NCBI GenBank assembly: GCA_963813315.1
Contig: CAWEYO010000004.1
Span: 1-64,000, forward strand
Source: CAWEYO01 sp963813315
GTDB lineage: Bacteria; Pseudomonadota; Alphaproteobacteria; Rhizobiales; Rhizobiaceae
Direction: 5' to 3'
Length of the DNA: 64,000 bases
The notes under the pieces are model-generated. The model had not been told where the DNA came from. It was given only the letters and a program-made list of their open reading frames with translations, and did no database searches. Both the position numbers and the translations under genes were made by a program. Positions 47,026-54,885 of the stretch are shown here, in pieces (the stretch's first letter is position 1; every line of letters begins with the position of its first letter).

Positions 47026-48237
47026 CTAGTTCGACAGCGTCTTGATGAACGAGATCAAAGCGCTACGCTCGGTCTCTGAAAGCGGGACGGGATGCACTTC
47101 CGACGTGCCGCTCGCGCTCGCCGGCGCGTGGGCATAGTGGTTGATGACTGCTTCCAGCGTCTTGAACTGTCCAGCGTGCATATAAGGTGGCCGACCCGCT
47201 GCGCCGCGCAGCGATGGCGTCTTGTAGGCGCGCTTCAAGTTCTCACCGCCGGTTATCATGAAGCGCAGCTCGTTGCAGGCGCCGGGTCCGGCGTCACTGA
47301 AACGGCCGAGGCAGTTGAACGGATCGGCGGAGACCTCCTTTGCGCCGGTTTCGCGGCCGAGGTCTTCCGGCAATCCCGCGACGGGGGGCACGCCAGTGTT
47401 GTGGAAGTGATTGTCGGTGAAGCGCGCGCCATTGTGGCAAGTGACGCACTTGGCCTTGCCTATGAAGAGCTTCAATCCGAGCGCCTCTTCGTCGGAGAGT
47501 GCTGCATCCGATTCGGGCGGCGTACCCGCGGCAAGTGATGCGGCAAAACGGTCGAACCGGGTTTCCTGATGGACAATCGAACGCTCGAATGCGGCGATCG
47601 ACTTGCCGATATCGGAGAAGACGCGATCGATGCCTTCGCGCTGGCGATCAGTCATCGCTGTCCAGGCGGCTTTCTCGGCAGGAGTGCCCTTCGGACCGGC
47701 ATTTTCGGGTACGCCGGTCAGATCCGGGAGTGGCCCGAAAATGCGCTCGTAGCGTTCATGAAATCTCCGCGCGATGAAATGGGCATAGGCGGCTCGGTTG
47801 CCCGCGTGCTCAACCCGATCTTCCAACGGCGTCAGCGCCTGCGCCCATAAACTGTCGCGCCGCCCGTCCCAAAAAAACCAGCGGCTCCAGGCCACGCCTG
47901 CGAGCGGCATTGTGCGTCGGTTCGTAGTGCCGACGGCCTTGGCCCGGGGCAGATCGTCCTGGAACTGCCGGTCGATCTGGTGGCAGGTCGAACAGGAAAC
48001 GGTGCCGTCGCGACTGAGCCGGCTGTCGAAGAACAGCGTCGCGCCGAACGCCGCAGCTGCTGGATCGTCCGCCACCTTGTTGGTTGGGTCGTCCGGCAAC
48101 GGCGGTAAGGCGGTAAGCGCCAGCGAGGCAATCACCTCCCTTTCGGACTGGTCGAAACCGGACGGCTTGGCGGCGGCAAGCGCAAGAGCGCCCGCCGTCA
48201 CGATGCCGATCACTGAAATCCGGGTCCGCTGGCGCAT
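47026..48237 (-). CDS. Di-haem cytochrome c peroxidase / MauG-family protein
   Basis: 403 residues from ATG 48237. A hydrophobic N-terminus (RISVIGIVTAGALALAAAKP) exports it to the periplasm. Two c-haem sites: CSTCH (in GTVSCSTCHQIDRQF) and CVTCH (in GKAKCVTCHNGARFTDNHFH). The family includes hydrogen peroxide reductases and MauG-like enzymes that modify peptide or protein residues. Length is slightly above bacterial CcpA (~330), nearer MauG-like relatives. A tiny ORF starts 94 bases upstream and ends eight bases before this ATG. Function (peroxidase vs. MauG-like) is open. Confidence 0.88.
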   Translation of the reverse strand: MRQRTRISVIGIVTAGALALAAAKPSGFDQSEREVIASLALTALPPLPDDPTNKVADDPAAAAFGATLFFDSRLSRDGTVSCSTCHQIDRQFQDDLPRAKAVGTTNRRTMPLAGVAWSRWFFWDGRRDSLWAQALTPLEDRVEHAGNRAAYAHFIARRFHERYERIFGPLPDLTGVPENAGPKGTPAEKAAWTAMTDRQREGIDRVFSDIGKSIAAFERSIVHQETRFDRFAASLAAGTPPESDAALSDEEALGLKLFIGKAKCVTCHNGARFTDNHFHNTGVPPVAGLPEDLGRETGAKEVSADPFNCLGRFSDAGPGACNELRFMITGGENLKRAYKTPSLRGAAGRPPYMHAGQFKTLEAVINHYAHAPASASGTSEVHPVPLSETERSALISFIKTLSN

Positions 48238-48244
48238 CGCCTTG

Positions 48245-48331
48245 TCACGGCACCACGTCGAAGACCGCCCAGTCGCCGCCGGCAAATACTGCCCGTGCAA
48301 TCCCAGTCCGGCGGGTGGTGGAAAGCTTCAT
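48245..48331 (-). CDS. Possible 28-residue peptide upstream of the di-haem enzyme
   Basis: A short ORF from ATG 48331 to TGA 48245-48247: MKLSTTRRTGIARAVFAGGD then WAVFDVVP. GAGG lies eight to nine bases before the ATG. Its stop is separated from the di-haem gene's ATG by only seven bases, so the two are probably co-transcribed. It could be a regulatory leader or a substrate of the MauG-like enzyme (one Trp, in GGDWAVFD). Coding potential rests only on the layout and start signal. Confidence 0.4.
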   Translation of the reverse strand: MKLSTTRRTGIARAVFAGGDWAVFDVVP

Positions 48332-48422
48332 GTGGGTTCTGCCTCGTCTGATCGGCCTGCGTGGATCGGCGTTGCAATGACCGTCCGGCAGTGCAGTATA
48401 GTATGTTGTTTTGCCGCCGCAC

Positions 48423-48454
48423 CGTTGCGAAAATCGGAATCGATTTTCGCAACG
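48423..48454. promoter_or_regulatory. Perfect 14-bp inverted repeat between divergent genes
   Basis: CGTTGCGAAAATCG, a four-base spacer GAAT, then CGATTTTCGCAACG. It lies between the divergent peptide/di-haem operon and the sugar kinase gene. It could be an operator for a dimeric regulator or a stable RNA hairpin; no T-run follows, arguing against a terminator. Confidence 0.6.
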
Positions 48455-48534
48455 CACGATGCGGAGATTGAACGAGGTACAGCGTCCTTTGCACGCCCTG
48501 AAGGACGCACGGCGCTGTAAGGAGGAGCGGTTCG

Positions 48535-49455
48535 ATGGCGCAAGGCATCGCGGCAATCGGCGAATGCATGTTGGAGCTCTCCGGCCAAAGCGGCAGCACC
48601 TGGCGCATGGGCCATGGGGGCGACACGTTCAATACGCTGTGGGCGTTGCGCGCCCTCTCCCCGGGGCATCACATAGACTACATATCGGCATTCGGCGACG
48701 ATCCATTTTCAGAAGCGCAGATCGAGTACTTCCGCGAGCACGGCATCGGGATTGGCAGAAGCCCGGTGATCCCGGGCGCGCATCCCGGCGTCTATGCCAT
48801 AACGCTCAAGGGCGTCGAACGTTCTTTCACCTATTGGCGCGGTGACGCGGCTGCGCGACATCTCACGAGCGATCCGGCCAGACTGGCAAAAAGCCTTGAA
48901 AACCGGGCGCTTATCTATTTTTCCGGAATCACCTTGGCAATCCTCAACGCGGATGCCCGCCAGACCCTGCTAAAGGCGATCGCCGCGCAACGAGCCCAAG
49001 GCAGCCATATCGCTTTCGATCCCAACTACCGGGCGCAGCTGTGGCCGAATGAGGAGGGTGCCCGAAGTGCCATCGCTGCGGCCTTGGCCGTCACCGATAT
49101 CGCACTGCCGACTTTTCCCGACGAGGCGCAACTCCATGGCGACGCTTCGCCTGAAGCGACCGCGAAACGGCTGGAGCGCGCAGGCGTGGCCGAGATCATC
49201 GTCAAGGACGGCGAAAGGCCCGCGCTGATTTCGCACTACCAGAAAACCGAGACGGTTCCCCCGATCCCTATCGACGCCCCGCTCGATACGACGGGCGCCG
49301 GCGATGCATTCAATGGGGCCTATCTTGCGGCACGCCTGCTGGGAATCGCCCCTGCCGAGGCGACTAAGCGCGCGCACCGCGTCGCCGGCGCCGTTGTCCA
49401 GGTGCCCGGTGCGCTTGCGCCCTTCGACCTGTTGCGGATGGCATTCGACCGGTGA
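48535..49455 (+). CDS. kdgK: PfkB-family sugar kinase, probably 2-dehydro-3-deoxygluconokinase
   Basis: 306 residues with the PfkB/ribokinase fold: IAAIGECMLELSGQ at the N-terminus, MGHGGDTFNTLWALRAL (substrate binding), and ATP/catalytic signature DTTGAGDAFNGAYLAARLLG near residues 250-265, with catalytic Asp in GAGD. Best agreement is with KdgK, which phosphorylates KDG in the Entner-Doudoroff route (GECMLEL, FTYWRGDAAAR are KdgK-like). AAGGAGG upstream is a strong ribosome-binding site. KdgK is common in rhizobial uronate metabolism. Exact substrate is inferred. Confidence 0.8.
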   Translation: MAQGIAAIGECMLELSGQSGSTWRMGHGGDTFNTLWALRALSPGHHIDYISAFGDDPFSEAQIEYFREHGIGIGRSPVIPGAHPGVYAITLKGVERSFTYWRGDAAARHLTSDPARLAKSLENRALIYFSGITLAILNADARQTLLKAIAAQRAQGSHIAFDPNYRAQLWPNEEGARSAIAAALAVTDIALPTFPDEAQLHGDASPEATAKRLERAGVAEIIVKDGERPALISHYQKTETVPPIPIDAPLDTTGAGDAFNGAYLAARLLGIAPAEATKRAHRVAGAVVQVPGALAPFDLLRMAFDR

Positions 49456-49496
49456 GCGGTTCCGGTTCTGACGGAAATTGCTCTTTGCAGTCTCAG

Positions 49497-49690
49497 CGCT
49501 TGTAATCGGCCGAATACCTCCCCGCGTCGTCATCCTCGGGCTTGACCCGAGGACCCATGCCGGAACGCTCATCGTGGGCGAGGCGGTTGGCACTCTGCAC
49601 CGCCGCGCACTGCCGCCAAATTCAGGCATGGATCCCAGGGTCTGCACCTTCGCTCCGCTTCGGCTCCGCCCTGGGATGACGAAGAGGACG
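49497..49690. repeat. Dispersed palindromic repeat, copy 2
   Basis: Same modules as at 46754-46880 but in swapped order: GCGCTTGTAATCGGCCGAA and GGGCTTGACCCGAGGACCCA first, then CTTCGGCTCCGCCCTGGGAT. Together CATGCC...GGCATGG frame a long palindrome. Follows the sugar kinase gene; may serve as its terminator. Confidence 0.75.
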
Positions 49691-49694
49691 GGCG

Positions 49695-49858
49695 CAATTC
49701 CGGACGGAAAACCGGTTCCCACTTTTCCTGGAATTGCTCGCTCTTTTTTCCTACGCAATTCCGGACGGAAAACCGGTTCCCACTTTTCCTGGAATTGCTC
49801 GCTCTTTTTTCCTACGCAATTCCGGACGGAAAACCGGTTCCCACTTTTCCTGGAATTG
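49695..49858. repeat. 61-bp tandem repeat, about 2.7 copies
   Basis: Units start at 49695, 49756 and 49817; each begins CAATTCCGGACGGAAAACCG and the first two end TCGCTCTTTTTTCCTACG. AATTCC and GGAATT within each unit form an inverted repeat, and copies look nearly identical, so recent expansion is likely. The last copy runs up to the stop codon of the epimerase gene. Not CRISPR: no variable spacers. Confidence 0.9.
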
Positions 49859-49859
49859 C

Positions 49860-50885
49860 TTATGCCAGCTTGAAACGATACTCGGTCGTCTGGCGATATA
49901 CCTCGCCCGGCAAGAGGACAGCCTGCGGGAAATAGGGATGGTTGGGCGAATCAGGCCAGACCTGCGGCTCCAGGCAGAGGCCGGCATAGGCTCCGTAACG
50001 GCGCCCCCCAAGGCCATCGGCGTCGGGCGCGACCTTGTGGCCGGCATAGAATTGGAGCCCAGGTTCGGTCGTCCAGACCTCCATTTCAAGCCCGGAGATA
50101 CCACCTTGCACCCACGCAGCCTGGTGGAGAGGACCCCGCGCGGCGGCAAGACAGAAATTGTGATCGTAGGGAAGCTGGCTGCCTTCGGATTCCATAAGGA
50201 TTTTCCTTGCATGCCGGAAATCGAACGCCGTGCCTTCGACAGGCAGCACAATGCCGGTCGGGATCAATTCGTCGTCGACAGGGAGGTAGGCGGCAGCGTT
50301 GATCACAAGGCGATGGTCGAGGATGTTGCCGCCGCCGCCATCGTCGAGGTTGAAATAGGAATGATGAGCCAGATTGCAGAGCGTCGGCTCGTCGGCGGTC
50401 GCGGTGAATTCGATGGCGAGGCTCGCAGGGATCTTCAAGCGATAGGTGCAAGTAACATCGATCGCGCCGGGAAAGCCCATATCGCCGTCCGCTGAATGCA
50501 GGGAGAAGGTGACATAGTCACGACCGTGCAGCGCCACGTCCCAGACACGCTTCGCGAAGCCTCTCGCGCCGCCATGTAACATGTGCCTGCCGAGAAAATT
50601 GTTATCGACACGGAAGCGTCTGCCGCCGAGCGTAAACCGGCCGTCACGGATACGGTTGGCGTAGCGCCCGGCAGTGGCGCCCATATAGGTGGTATCGGCC
50701 AGATAGTCCTCGAACCGCTCGAAGCCGAGTACAAGCGGCGCGGCATGGCCGGCAGATGCCAGGTCCTGGAGCGACGCGCCCCAGGTCATGACATTTGCGG
50801 TCAGTCCGGCGCCGGAAATTGAAAACCGTTGAACGGTTTCGCCTTCTTCTGTTCTGCCGAAGACCTCGCCGTTCATATGGGTCAC
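49860..50885 (-). CDS. galM: Aldose 1-epimerase
   Basis: 341 residues from a GTG at 50885 (an ATG at 50876 is an alternative start). Interconverts alpha and beta anomers of hexoses. Family motifs: GATAGRYANRIRDGRFTLGG, HMLHGGARGFAKRVWD (general-acid His), and NLAHHSYFNLDDGG (second His), then near the C-terminus GLCLEPQVWPDSPNHPYFPQ with catalytic Glu. Starts three bases after the gabD-type gene's stop, so it is co-transcribed. Its stop touches the tandem repeat. Confidence 0.92.
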   Translation of the reverse strand: MTHMNGEVFGRTEEGETVQRFSISGAGLTANVMTWGASLQDLASAGHAAPLVLGFERFEDYLADTTYMGATAGRYANRIRDGRFTLGGRRFRVDNNFLGRHMLHGGARGFAKRVWDVALHGRDYVTFSLHSADGDMGFPGAIDVTCTYRLKIPASLAIEFTATADEPTLCNLAHHSYFNLDDGGGGNILDHRLVINAAAYLPVDDELIPTGIVLPVEGTAFDFRHARKILMESEGSQLPYDHNFCLAAARGPLHQAAWVQGGISGLEMEVWTTEPGLQFYAGHKVAPDADGLGGRRYGAYAGLCLEPQVWPDSPNHPYFPQAVLLPGEVYRQTTEYRFKLA

Positions 50886-50888
50886 ATG

Positions 50889-52346
50889 TTAGAGGCCCAG
50901 TCCGCCGATGCAGACATACTTGGTGTCGAGGTAGTCCTCGATTCCCTGATGTCCGCCCTCCTTGCCGAGACCAGACTCCTTGACTCCGCCGAATGGCGCC
51001 TCGACCGTGGTGATGAGACCCTCGTTGACGCCAACCATGCCGTACTTCAGCCCTTCCATCACGCGGAAGGCCCGCCCGAGATCGCCGGTATAAAAATAGC
51101 TCGCAAGGCCGAACTCGGTGTCATTGGCAAGCGCAATCGCCTCCTCTTCCTTCTCGAAGCGGAAGACCGGGGCCACCGGCCCAAAAATCTCCTCCTTCAT
51201 GAAGCGCATCTGCGGCGAGGCCCCGGCAATGACAGTCGGCTCGAAGAACGAGCCGCCAAGTGCATGACGCTTGCCGCCGGTGACTACCTTGCCGCCCTTT
51301 GCGGTGGCGTCATCGATCAGTTCCTCGACCTTTTCGATGGCTCTTTCGTCGATAAGCGGCCCCTGCTGTGTACCCTCATCGAGACCTGGCCCGACTTTCA
51401 GTTTCTTCGTCGCCGCAGCAAGCTTCTCGACGAACGCATCATAGACATTGGCCTGCACGAAGAAGCGGTTGGTGCACACGCAGGTCTGCCCGGAATTGCG
51501 GTATTTGGCGATGATGGCCCCCTCGACCGCGCGGTCGATATCGGCATCGTCGAACACGATGAAAGGTGCGTTGCCGCCCAATTCCATCGATACCTTCTTG
51601 ACCGTCGAGGCGGCCTTCTGGATCAGCACCTTGCCGACCTCGGTGGAGCCGGTAAACGTGATCTTCTTGACAAGCGGGTTTGCGCAGATCTCGTCGCCGA
51701 TTTCGGCCGGCGAACCGGTAAGGACATTCACCGTGCCCTTCGGGAAACCAACTTCCTCGCAGAGCGCGCCCCAGGCGAGGCCGGAATACGGGGTCTGGGA
51801 AGCCGGCTTGACGACGGCGGTACAGCCTGCCGCAAGCGCCGGCCCAATCTTGCGGGCAAGCATCGAAGACGGAAAGTTCCAGGGCGTGATGGCGGCGATA
51901 ACGCCGACCGGCTCCTTGGTGACCAGGATGCGGCGATCGGCCCAAGGCGACGGCACGACGTCGCCATAGGTGCGCCTCCCCTCCTCCGCGAACCACAGCA
52001 CGTAAGCGGCGGAAATTCCCACCTCGCCCTTTGATTCCGTCAGCGACTTGCCCTGCTCCAGGGTCAGCAACTCAGCCAGCGCCTGCTGGTTGTCCATTAT
52101 CGCGTCGTGCAGCTTTCTCAGCAGCTTGTGGCGCTCGAGGACCGAGGTCTTCTTCCAGGACTGGAAAGCCAGATGTGCGGCCTCGATCGCCCGGCGGGTT
52201 TCGGCCGCACCGGATTTCGGCACCGTGCCGATCGTCAGGCCGGTGGCGGGATTGATGACATCGATGGTGGCGCCCGAATCGGCCTGAACCCATTCACCAT
52301 TGATGAAGTTGGCCTGGCGCATGAAATGGCTGGTTTTCTGGAGCAT
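50889..52346 (-). CDS. gabD: NAD(P)-dependent succinate-semialdehyde dehydrogenase (GabD-like ALDH)
   Basis: 485 residues. Typical ALDH: PWNFPSSMLARKIGPALAAG, FTGSTEVGKVLIQKAAS, catalytic Glu in SMELGGNAPFIVFDD (~255), catalytic Cys in NSGQTCVCTNR (~288; CVC gives the redox pair typical of GabD), and ALANDTEFGLASYFYTGDLG near the end. GabD oxidises succinate semialdehyde to succinate. Being in one operon with the epimerase, it may instead act on a sugar-derived semialdehyde such as alpha-ketoglutaric semialdehyde; the sequence cannot decide. Confidence 0.88.
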   Translation of the reverse strand: MLQKTSHFMRQANFINGEWVQADSGATIDVINPATGLTIGTVPKSGAAETRRAIEAAHLAFQSWKKTSVLERHKLLRKLHDAIMDNQQALAELLTLEQGKSLTESKGEVGISAAYVLWFAEEGRRTYGDVVPSPWADRRILVTKEPVGVIAAITPWNFPSSMLARKIGPALAAGCTAVVKPASQTPYSGLAWGALCEEVGFPKGTVNVLTGSPAEIGDEICANPLVKKITFTGSTEVGKVLIQKAASTVKKVSMELGGNAPFIVFDDADIDRAVEGAIIAKYRNSGQTCVCTNRFFVQANVYDAFVEKLAAATKKLKVGPGLDEGTQQGPLIDERAIEKVEELIDDATAKGGKVVTGGKRHALGGSFFEPTVIAGASPQMRFMKEEIFGPVAPVFRFEKEEEAIALANDTEFGLASYFYTGDLGRAFRVMEGLKYGMVGVNEGLITTVEAPFGGVKESGLGKEGGHQGIEDYLDTKYVCIGGLGL

Positions 52347-52666
52347 AGTCTCTGCCTCACGTGCAGCGTCACCCAGGACGCTGATCCTTCGAATTCATCA
52401 CGGGTGCGGCATCGGCCGATCTTGCGCCTCGCGCAGACGATCGTGGTTTTGCCGCCCCTGGAACCGCTTTCGCAATCCCGGTTGATCGGGCCACGGTCTT
52501 ACTCGCTCAATGTCCCGGGATCAATCGCTATGATCGCCTGGCAAAGCAGCGGCGAAGGTCGCCAACCGGGCGCGATTTTCGATTGCTGGGCCGCAATCTC
52601 GGGCCGTGGCTTGTCTTTCGCTCGGCTTTCCGATCCCTATATGGCTGTAACCGTGAAGGAATCCCC
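52347..52666. other. Upstream gap between gabD-like and phosphatase genes
   Basis: Contains the promoters of the two divergent genes but no visible operator or repeat. One frame is open upstream of the phosphatase start but has no start signal and poor composition. Confidence 0.4.
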
Positions 52667-53221
52667 GTGCTTCGATTGGCCGCGGCCCTGTTCGCCCTCC
52701 TCATCCTTGCGCCGGCACACGCCACGGAGGCTGGCTGGGCGCTGCTTCGCGACGGGGGGCATGTCGTGCTGATTCGCCACGCCCTGGCCGCAGGCACCGG
52801 CGATCCGGCGAACTTCGACATCACGAAATGCGCCACGCAGCGAAATCTCTCGGACCGTGGCAAGTTGCAGGCACGCAAGATGGGCGCCCTCTTCGCGGCG
52901 CGCGCCGCACCGGTGGACCGCGTTTTGTCGAGCCGCTATTGCCGCTGCCTCGACACGGCGCGTTTCGCATTCGGTGAAGGCGTCGCCGAGCCTGTCGAGG
53001 CGCTCGATGCGCTTGCCGCAGACGCCGCCGCAAAGGAGAAGCAGTTGGCAGCGATGCAGGAACTGGTGCGGGACTTTTCCGGTTCCGGCAACCTCGTGCT
53101 GGTTACCCATCAGGAGAATATCGTGGCGCTCACCGGGGTCTCGCCGCGCGAGGGAGAAGCGGTCGTCGTGCGTCCGGAGGGCGACAAACTGCACGTCATC
53201 GGCCGCATTATTTTCAACTGA
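52667..53221 (+). CDS. Histidine phosphatase family protein, exported
   Basis: 184 residues from GTG 52667, chosen because AAGGA precedes it and it starts a signal peptide (LRLAAALFALLILAPAHA). Catalytic His in VVLIRHALAAGTGDP (RHG-like RHA); second His in NLVLVTHQENIVAL; also LSDRGKLQARKMG and RVLSSRYCRCLDTARFAFG match the family. Probably periplasmic phosphatase of unknown substrate, or SixA/phytase-like. It precedes acpXL by about 150 bases, a neighbour pairing that may be incidental. Confidence 0.85.
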   Translation: MLRLAAALFALLILAPAHATEAGWALLRDGGHVVLIRHALAAGTGDPANFDITKCATQRNLSDRGKLQARKMGALFAARAAPVDRVLSSRYCRCLDTARFAFGEGVAEPVEALDALAADAAAKEKQLAAMQELVRDFSGSGNLVLVTHQENIVALTGVSPREGEAVVVRPEGDKLHVIGRIIFN

Positions 53222-53369
53222 ATGACGCAACCGCCGCCGAACCGCGAAGCGTCCACAAAAGCGCCGAGGCACGCAAAATGGTGGATTCGCCCTTTTCCTG
53301 CCGGGCAAAACCGATTAGAGAGCCCGACAACTCCGCTATCCAGTCCGACGCCGACCGAGGGAATTGCCC

Positions 53370-53654
53370 GTGGCCACCACATTTGAAAAAGTTGCGAGTA
53401 TCATTGCCGACACCAGCGAAATCGATATCGATTCGATCACGCCCCAAAGCCATACGATCGACGATCTCGGCATCGACAGCCTCGATTTTCTCGACATCGT
53501 CTTTGCAATCGACAAGGAATTCGGCATCAAGGTGCCGCTTGAGAAATGGACGCAGGAAGTCAATGACGGCAAGGTCTCGACTGAAGAATATTTTGTGATG
53601 GAGAACCTTTGCGCCAAGATCGACGCCCTCGTGGCGGCAAAAAACGCCGTCTGA
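53370..53654 (+). CDS. acpXL: Acyl carrier protein AcpXL for very-long-chain fatty acid
   Basis: 94 residues from GTG 53370 (GAGGGAA upstream). Carries the growing 27-hydroxyoctacosanoyl chain. The phosphopantetheine Ser is in DDLGIDSLDFLDIVFAID (S37); the ITPQSHTIDDL and VPLEKWTQEVNDGKVSTEEY parts are diagnostic of AcpXL. It opens a cluster with two ketosynthases, an alcohol dehydrogenase-like gene and lpxXL that makes and attaches the C28 chain to lipid A. AcpXL is found in Hyphomicrobiales and relatives, which helps place the organism. Confidence 0.95.
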   Translation: MATTFEKVASIIADTSEIDIDSITPQSHTIDDLGIDSLDFLDIVFAIDKEFGIKVPLEKWTQEVNDGKVSTEEYFVMENLCAKIDALVAAKNAV

Positions 53655-53688
53655 CCTGGCTGTCCGCGGCCGGACCGATCGACCAGAA

Positions 53689-54876
53689 ATGAGCGCTCGC
53701 GACGTCGTCATCACCGGCATCGGCCTCGTCTCTTCGTTGGGCGAGGGAACGGACGCGCATTGGCGCAAACTGTCAACTCCGGGGATTGAGCCCGTCATAG
53801 ACGAGACGCGGTATGCCCCCTATGTCGTGCACCCACTGCCCGAGATCGACTGGAGCCTGCAGATCGCCAAGCGCGGCGACCAGCGCCAGATGGAGAACTG
53901 GCAGCGGCTTGGCACTTATGCGGCCGGGCTTGCGCTCGACGATGCCGGGATGAAGGGCGACGAAGCGCTCTGCGCCACCATGGACATGATCGTCGCCGCC
54001 GGGGGCGGCGAGCGTGACGAAGCAGTCGACCAGGCCATCCTCGAAGCTTCGGCCACCCGCAACGACCGCGACGTACTCCTGAACGAAAAGCTCACCACGG
54101 AACTTCGTCCGACGCTGTTTCTCGCGCAGCTTTCCAATCTGCTGGCGGGCAACATTTCAATCGTGCACAAGGTAACCGGCTCTTCGCGCACGTTCATGGG
54201 CGAGGAAGGCGCCGGTATCTCTGCGGTCGAGACGGCCGCGGCGCGGATTCGCTCCGGCCAGTCCACGCATGCTCTCGTTGGCGGCGCTTTCCAGACCGAG
54301 CATTCAGATATGCTGCTCGCTTACGAGCTTGGCCGCTACCTTCATCGCGGCCCGTGGAAGACGGTGTGGGATCGCAGTGGTGCGAAAGGGGGCGGTGTCG
54401 TTACCGGCTCCGGCGCGGCGTTCCTGGTGCTCGAATCGCGCCAGCATGCCGAAGGGCGAGGATGCCGTATCTACGCCGTGATGGGGGCAGTGGCGTCAGC
54501 ACGGAACAGCCGCACCGATGGCGCGATGGCGGGCGGCATCGCCGAACTTGTCCGCGCGGCAGGCGCTTCGTCGGGCAGGCTCTTGGCATTGTCGGGCGTT
54601 TCCGGCGCGCATGCCGCGACAGCCGCCGAAAGTGCTGCACTGGCACAGGCCGGCGATTTCGCCGTGCGCGGCATTTCCACTGTGACGGGCCATCTGAAAG
54701 AGGCCCAATTTCCCTTCGCCATCGCGCTCGCGGCGCTCGCCATCAAGAACGGCGCCGGCTATCCGCCCTTCGATCCCGCCCACGAGCGCGCGTTCGACGG
54801 CGTGCCCGAGGCTGTGCTCGCCACCGCGATCGGTTATCATCGTTTCGAGGGGGCAGCGCTCGTCAGAGCGGCTTGA
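53689..54876 (+). CDS. Ketosynthase-like protein lacking the active-site Cys (FabF2XL position)
   Basis: 395 residues with a thiolase fold (RDVVITGIGLVSSLGEGTDA). In the stretch where FabF has TACATG, this protein reads GEEGAG, so the nucleophile Cys is replaced by Glu (E173). The two His are still recognisable (SGVSGAH308, TVTGH335). Active partner FabF1XL lies ten bases downstream. The pair resembles KS-alpha/KS-beta (chain-length factor) heterodimers, where the beta subunit lacks Cys and sets chain length. Role in making the 28-carbon chain is inferred. In rhizobia the position is called fabF2XL. Confidence 0.85.
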   Translation: MSARDVVITGIGLVSSLGEGTDAHWRKLSTPGIEPVIDETRYAPYVVHPLPEIDWSLQIAKRGDQRQMENWQRLGTYAAGLALDDAGMKGDEALCATMDMIVAAGGGERDEAVDQAILEASATRNDRDVLLNEKLTTELRPTLFLAQLSNLLAGNISIVHKVTGSSRTFMGEEGAGISAVETAAARIRSGQSTHALVGGAFQTEHSDMLLAYELGRYLHRGPWKTVWDRSGAKGGGVVTGSGAAFLVLESRQHAEGRGCRIYAVMGAVASARNSRTDGAMAGGIAELVRAAGASSGRLLALSGVSGAHAATAAESAALAQAGDFAVRGISTVTGHLKEAQFPFAIALAALAIKNGAGYPPFDPAHERAFDGVPEAVLATAIGYHRFEGAALVRAA

Positions 54877-54885
54877 GGAAGGGCC

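Noticed and set aside
49695..49858. CRISPR-like direct repeats
   Set aside because: Units abut directly with no unique spacers and no cas genes are in the window; it is a simple tandem repeat.
52637..53308. Minus-strand 223-residue frame over the histidine phosphatase gene
   Set aside because: Antisense to clear phosphatase motifs (RHA, VTHQEN); composition atypical.
53278..53598. Plus-strand 106-residue frame overlapping acpXL in another frame
   Set aside because: Out of frame with AcpXL, whose sequence and phosphopantetheine site are unmistakable.
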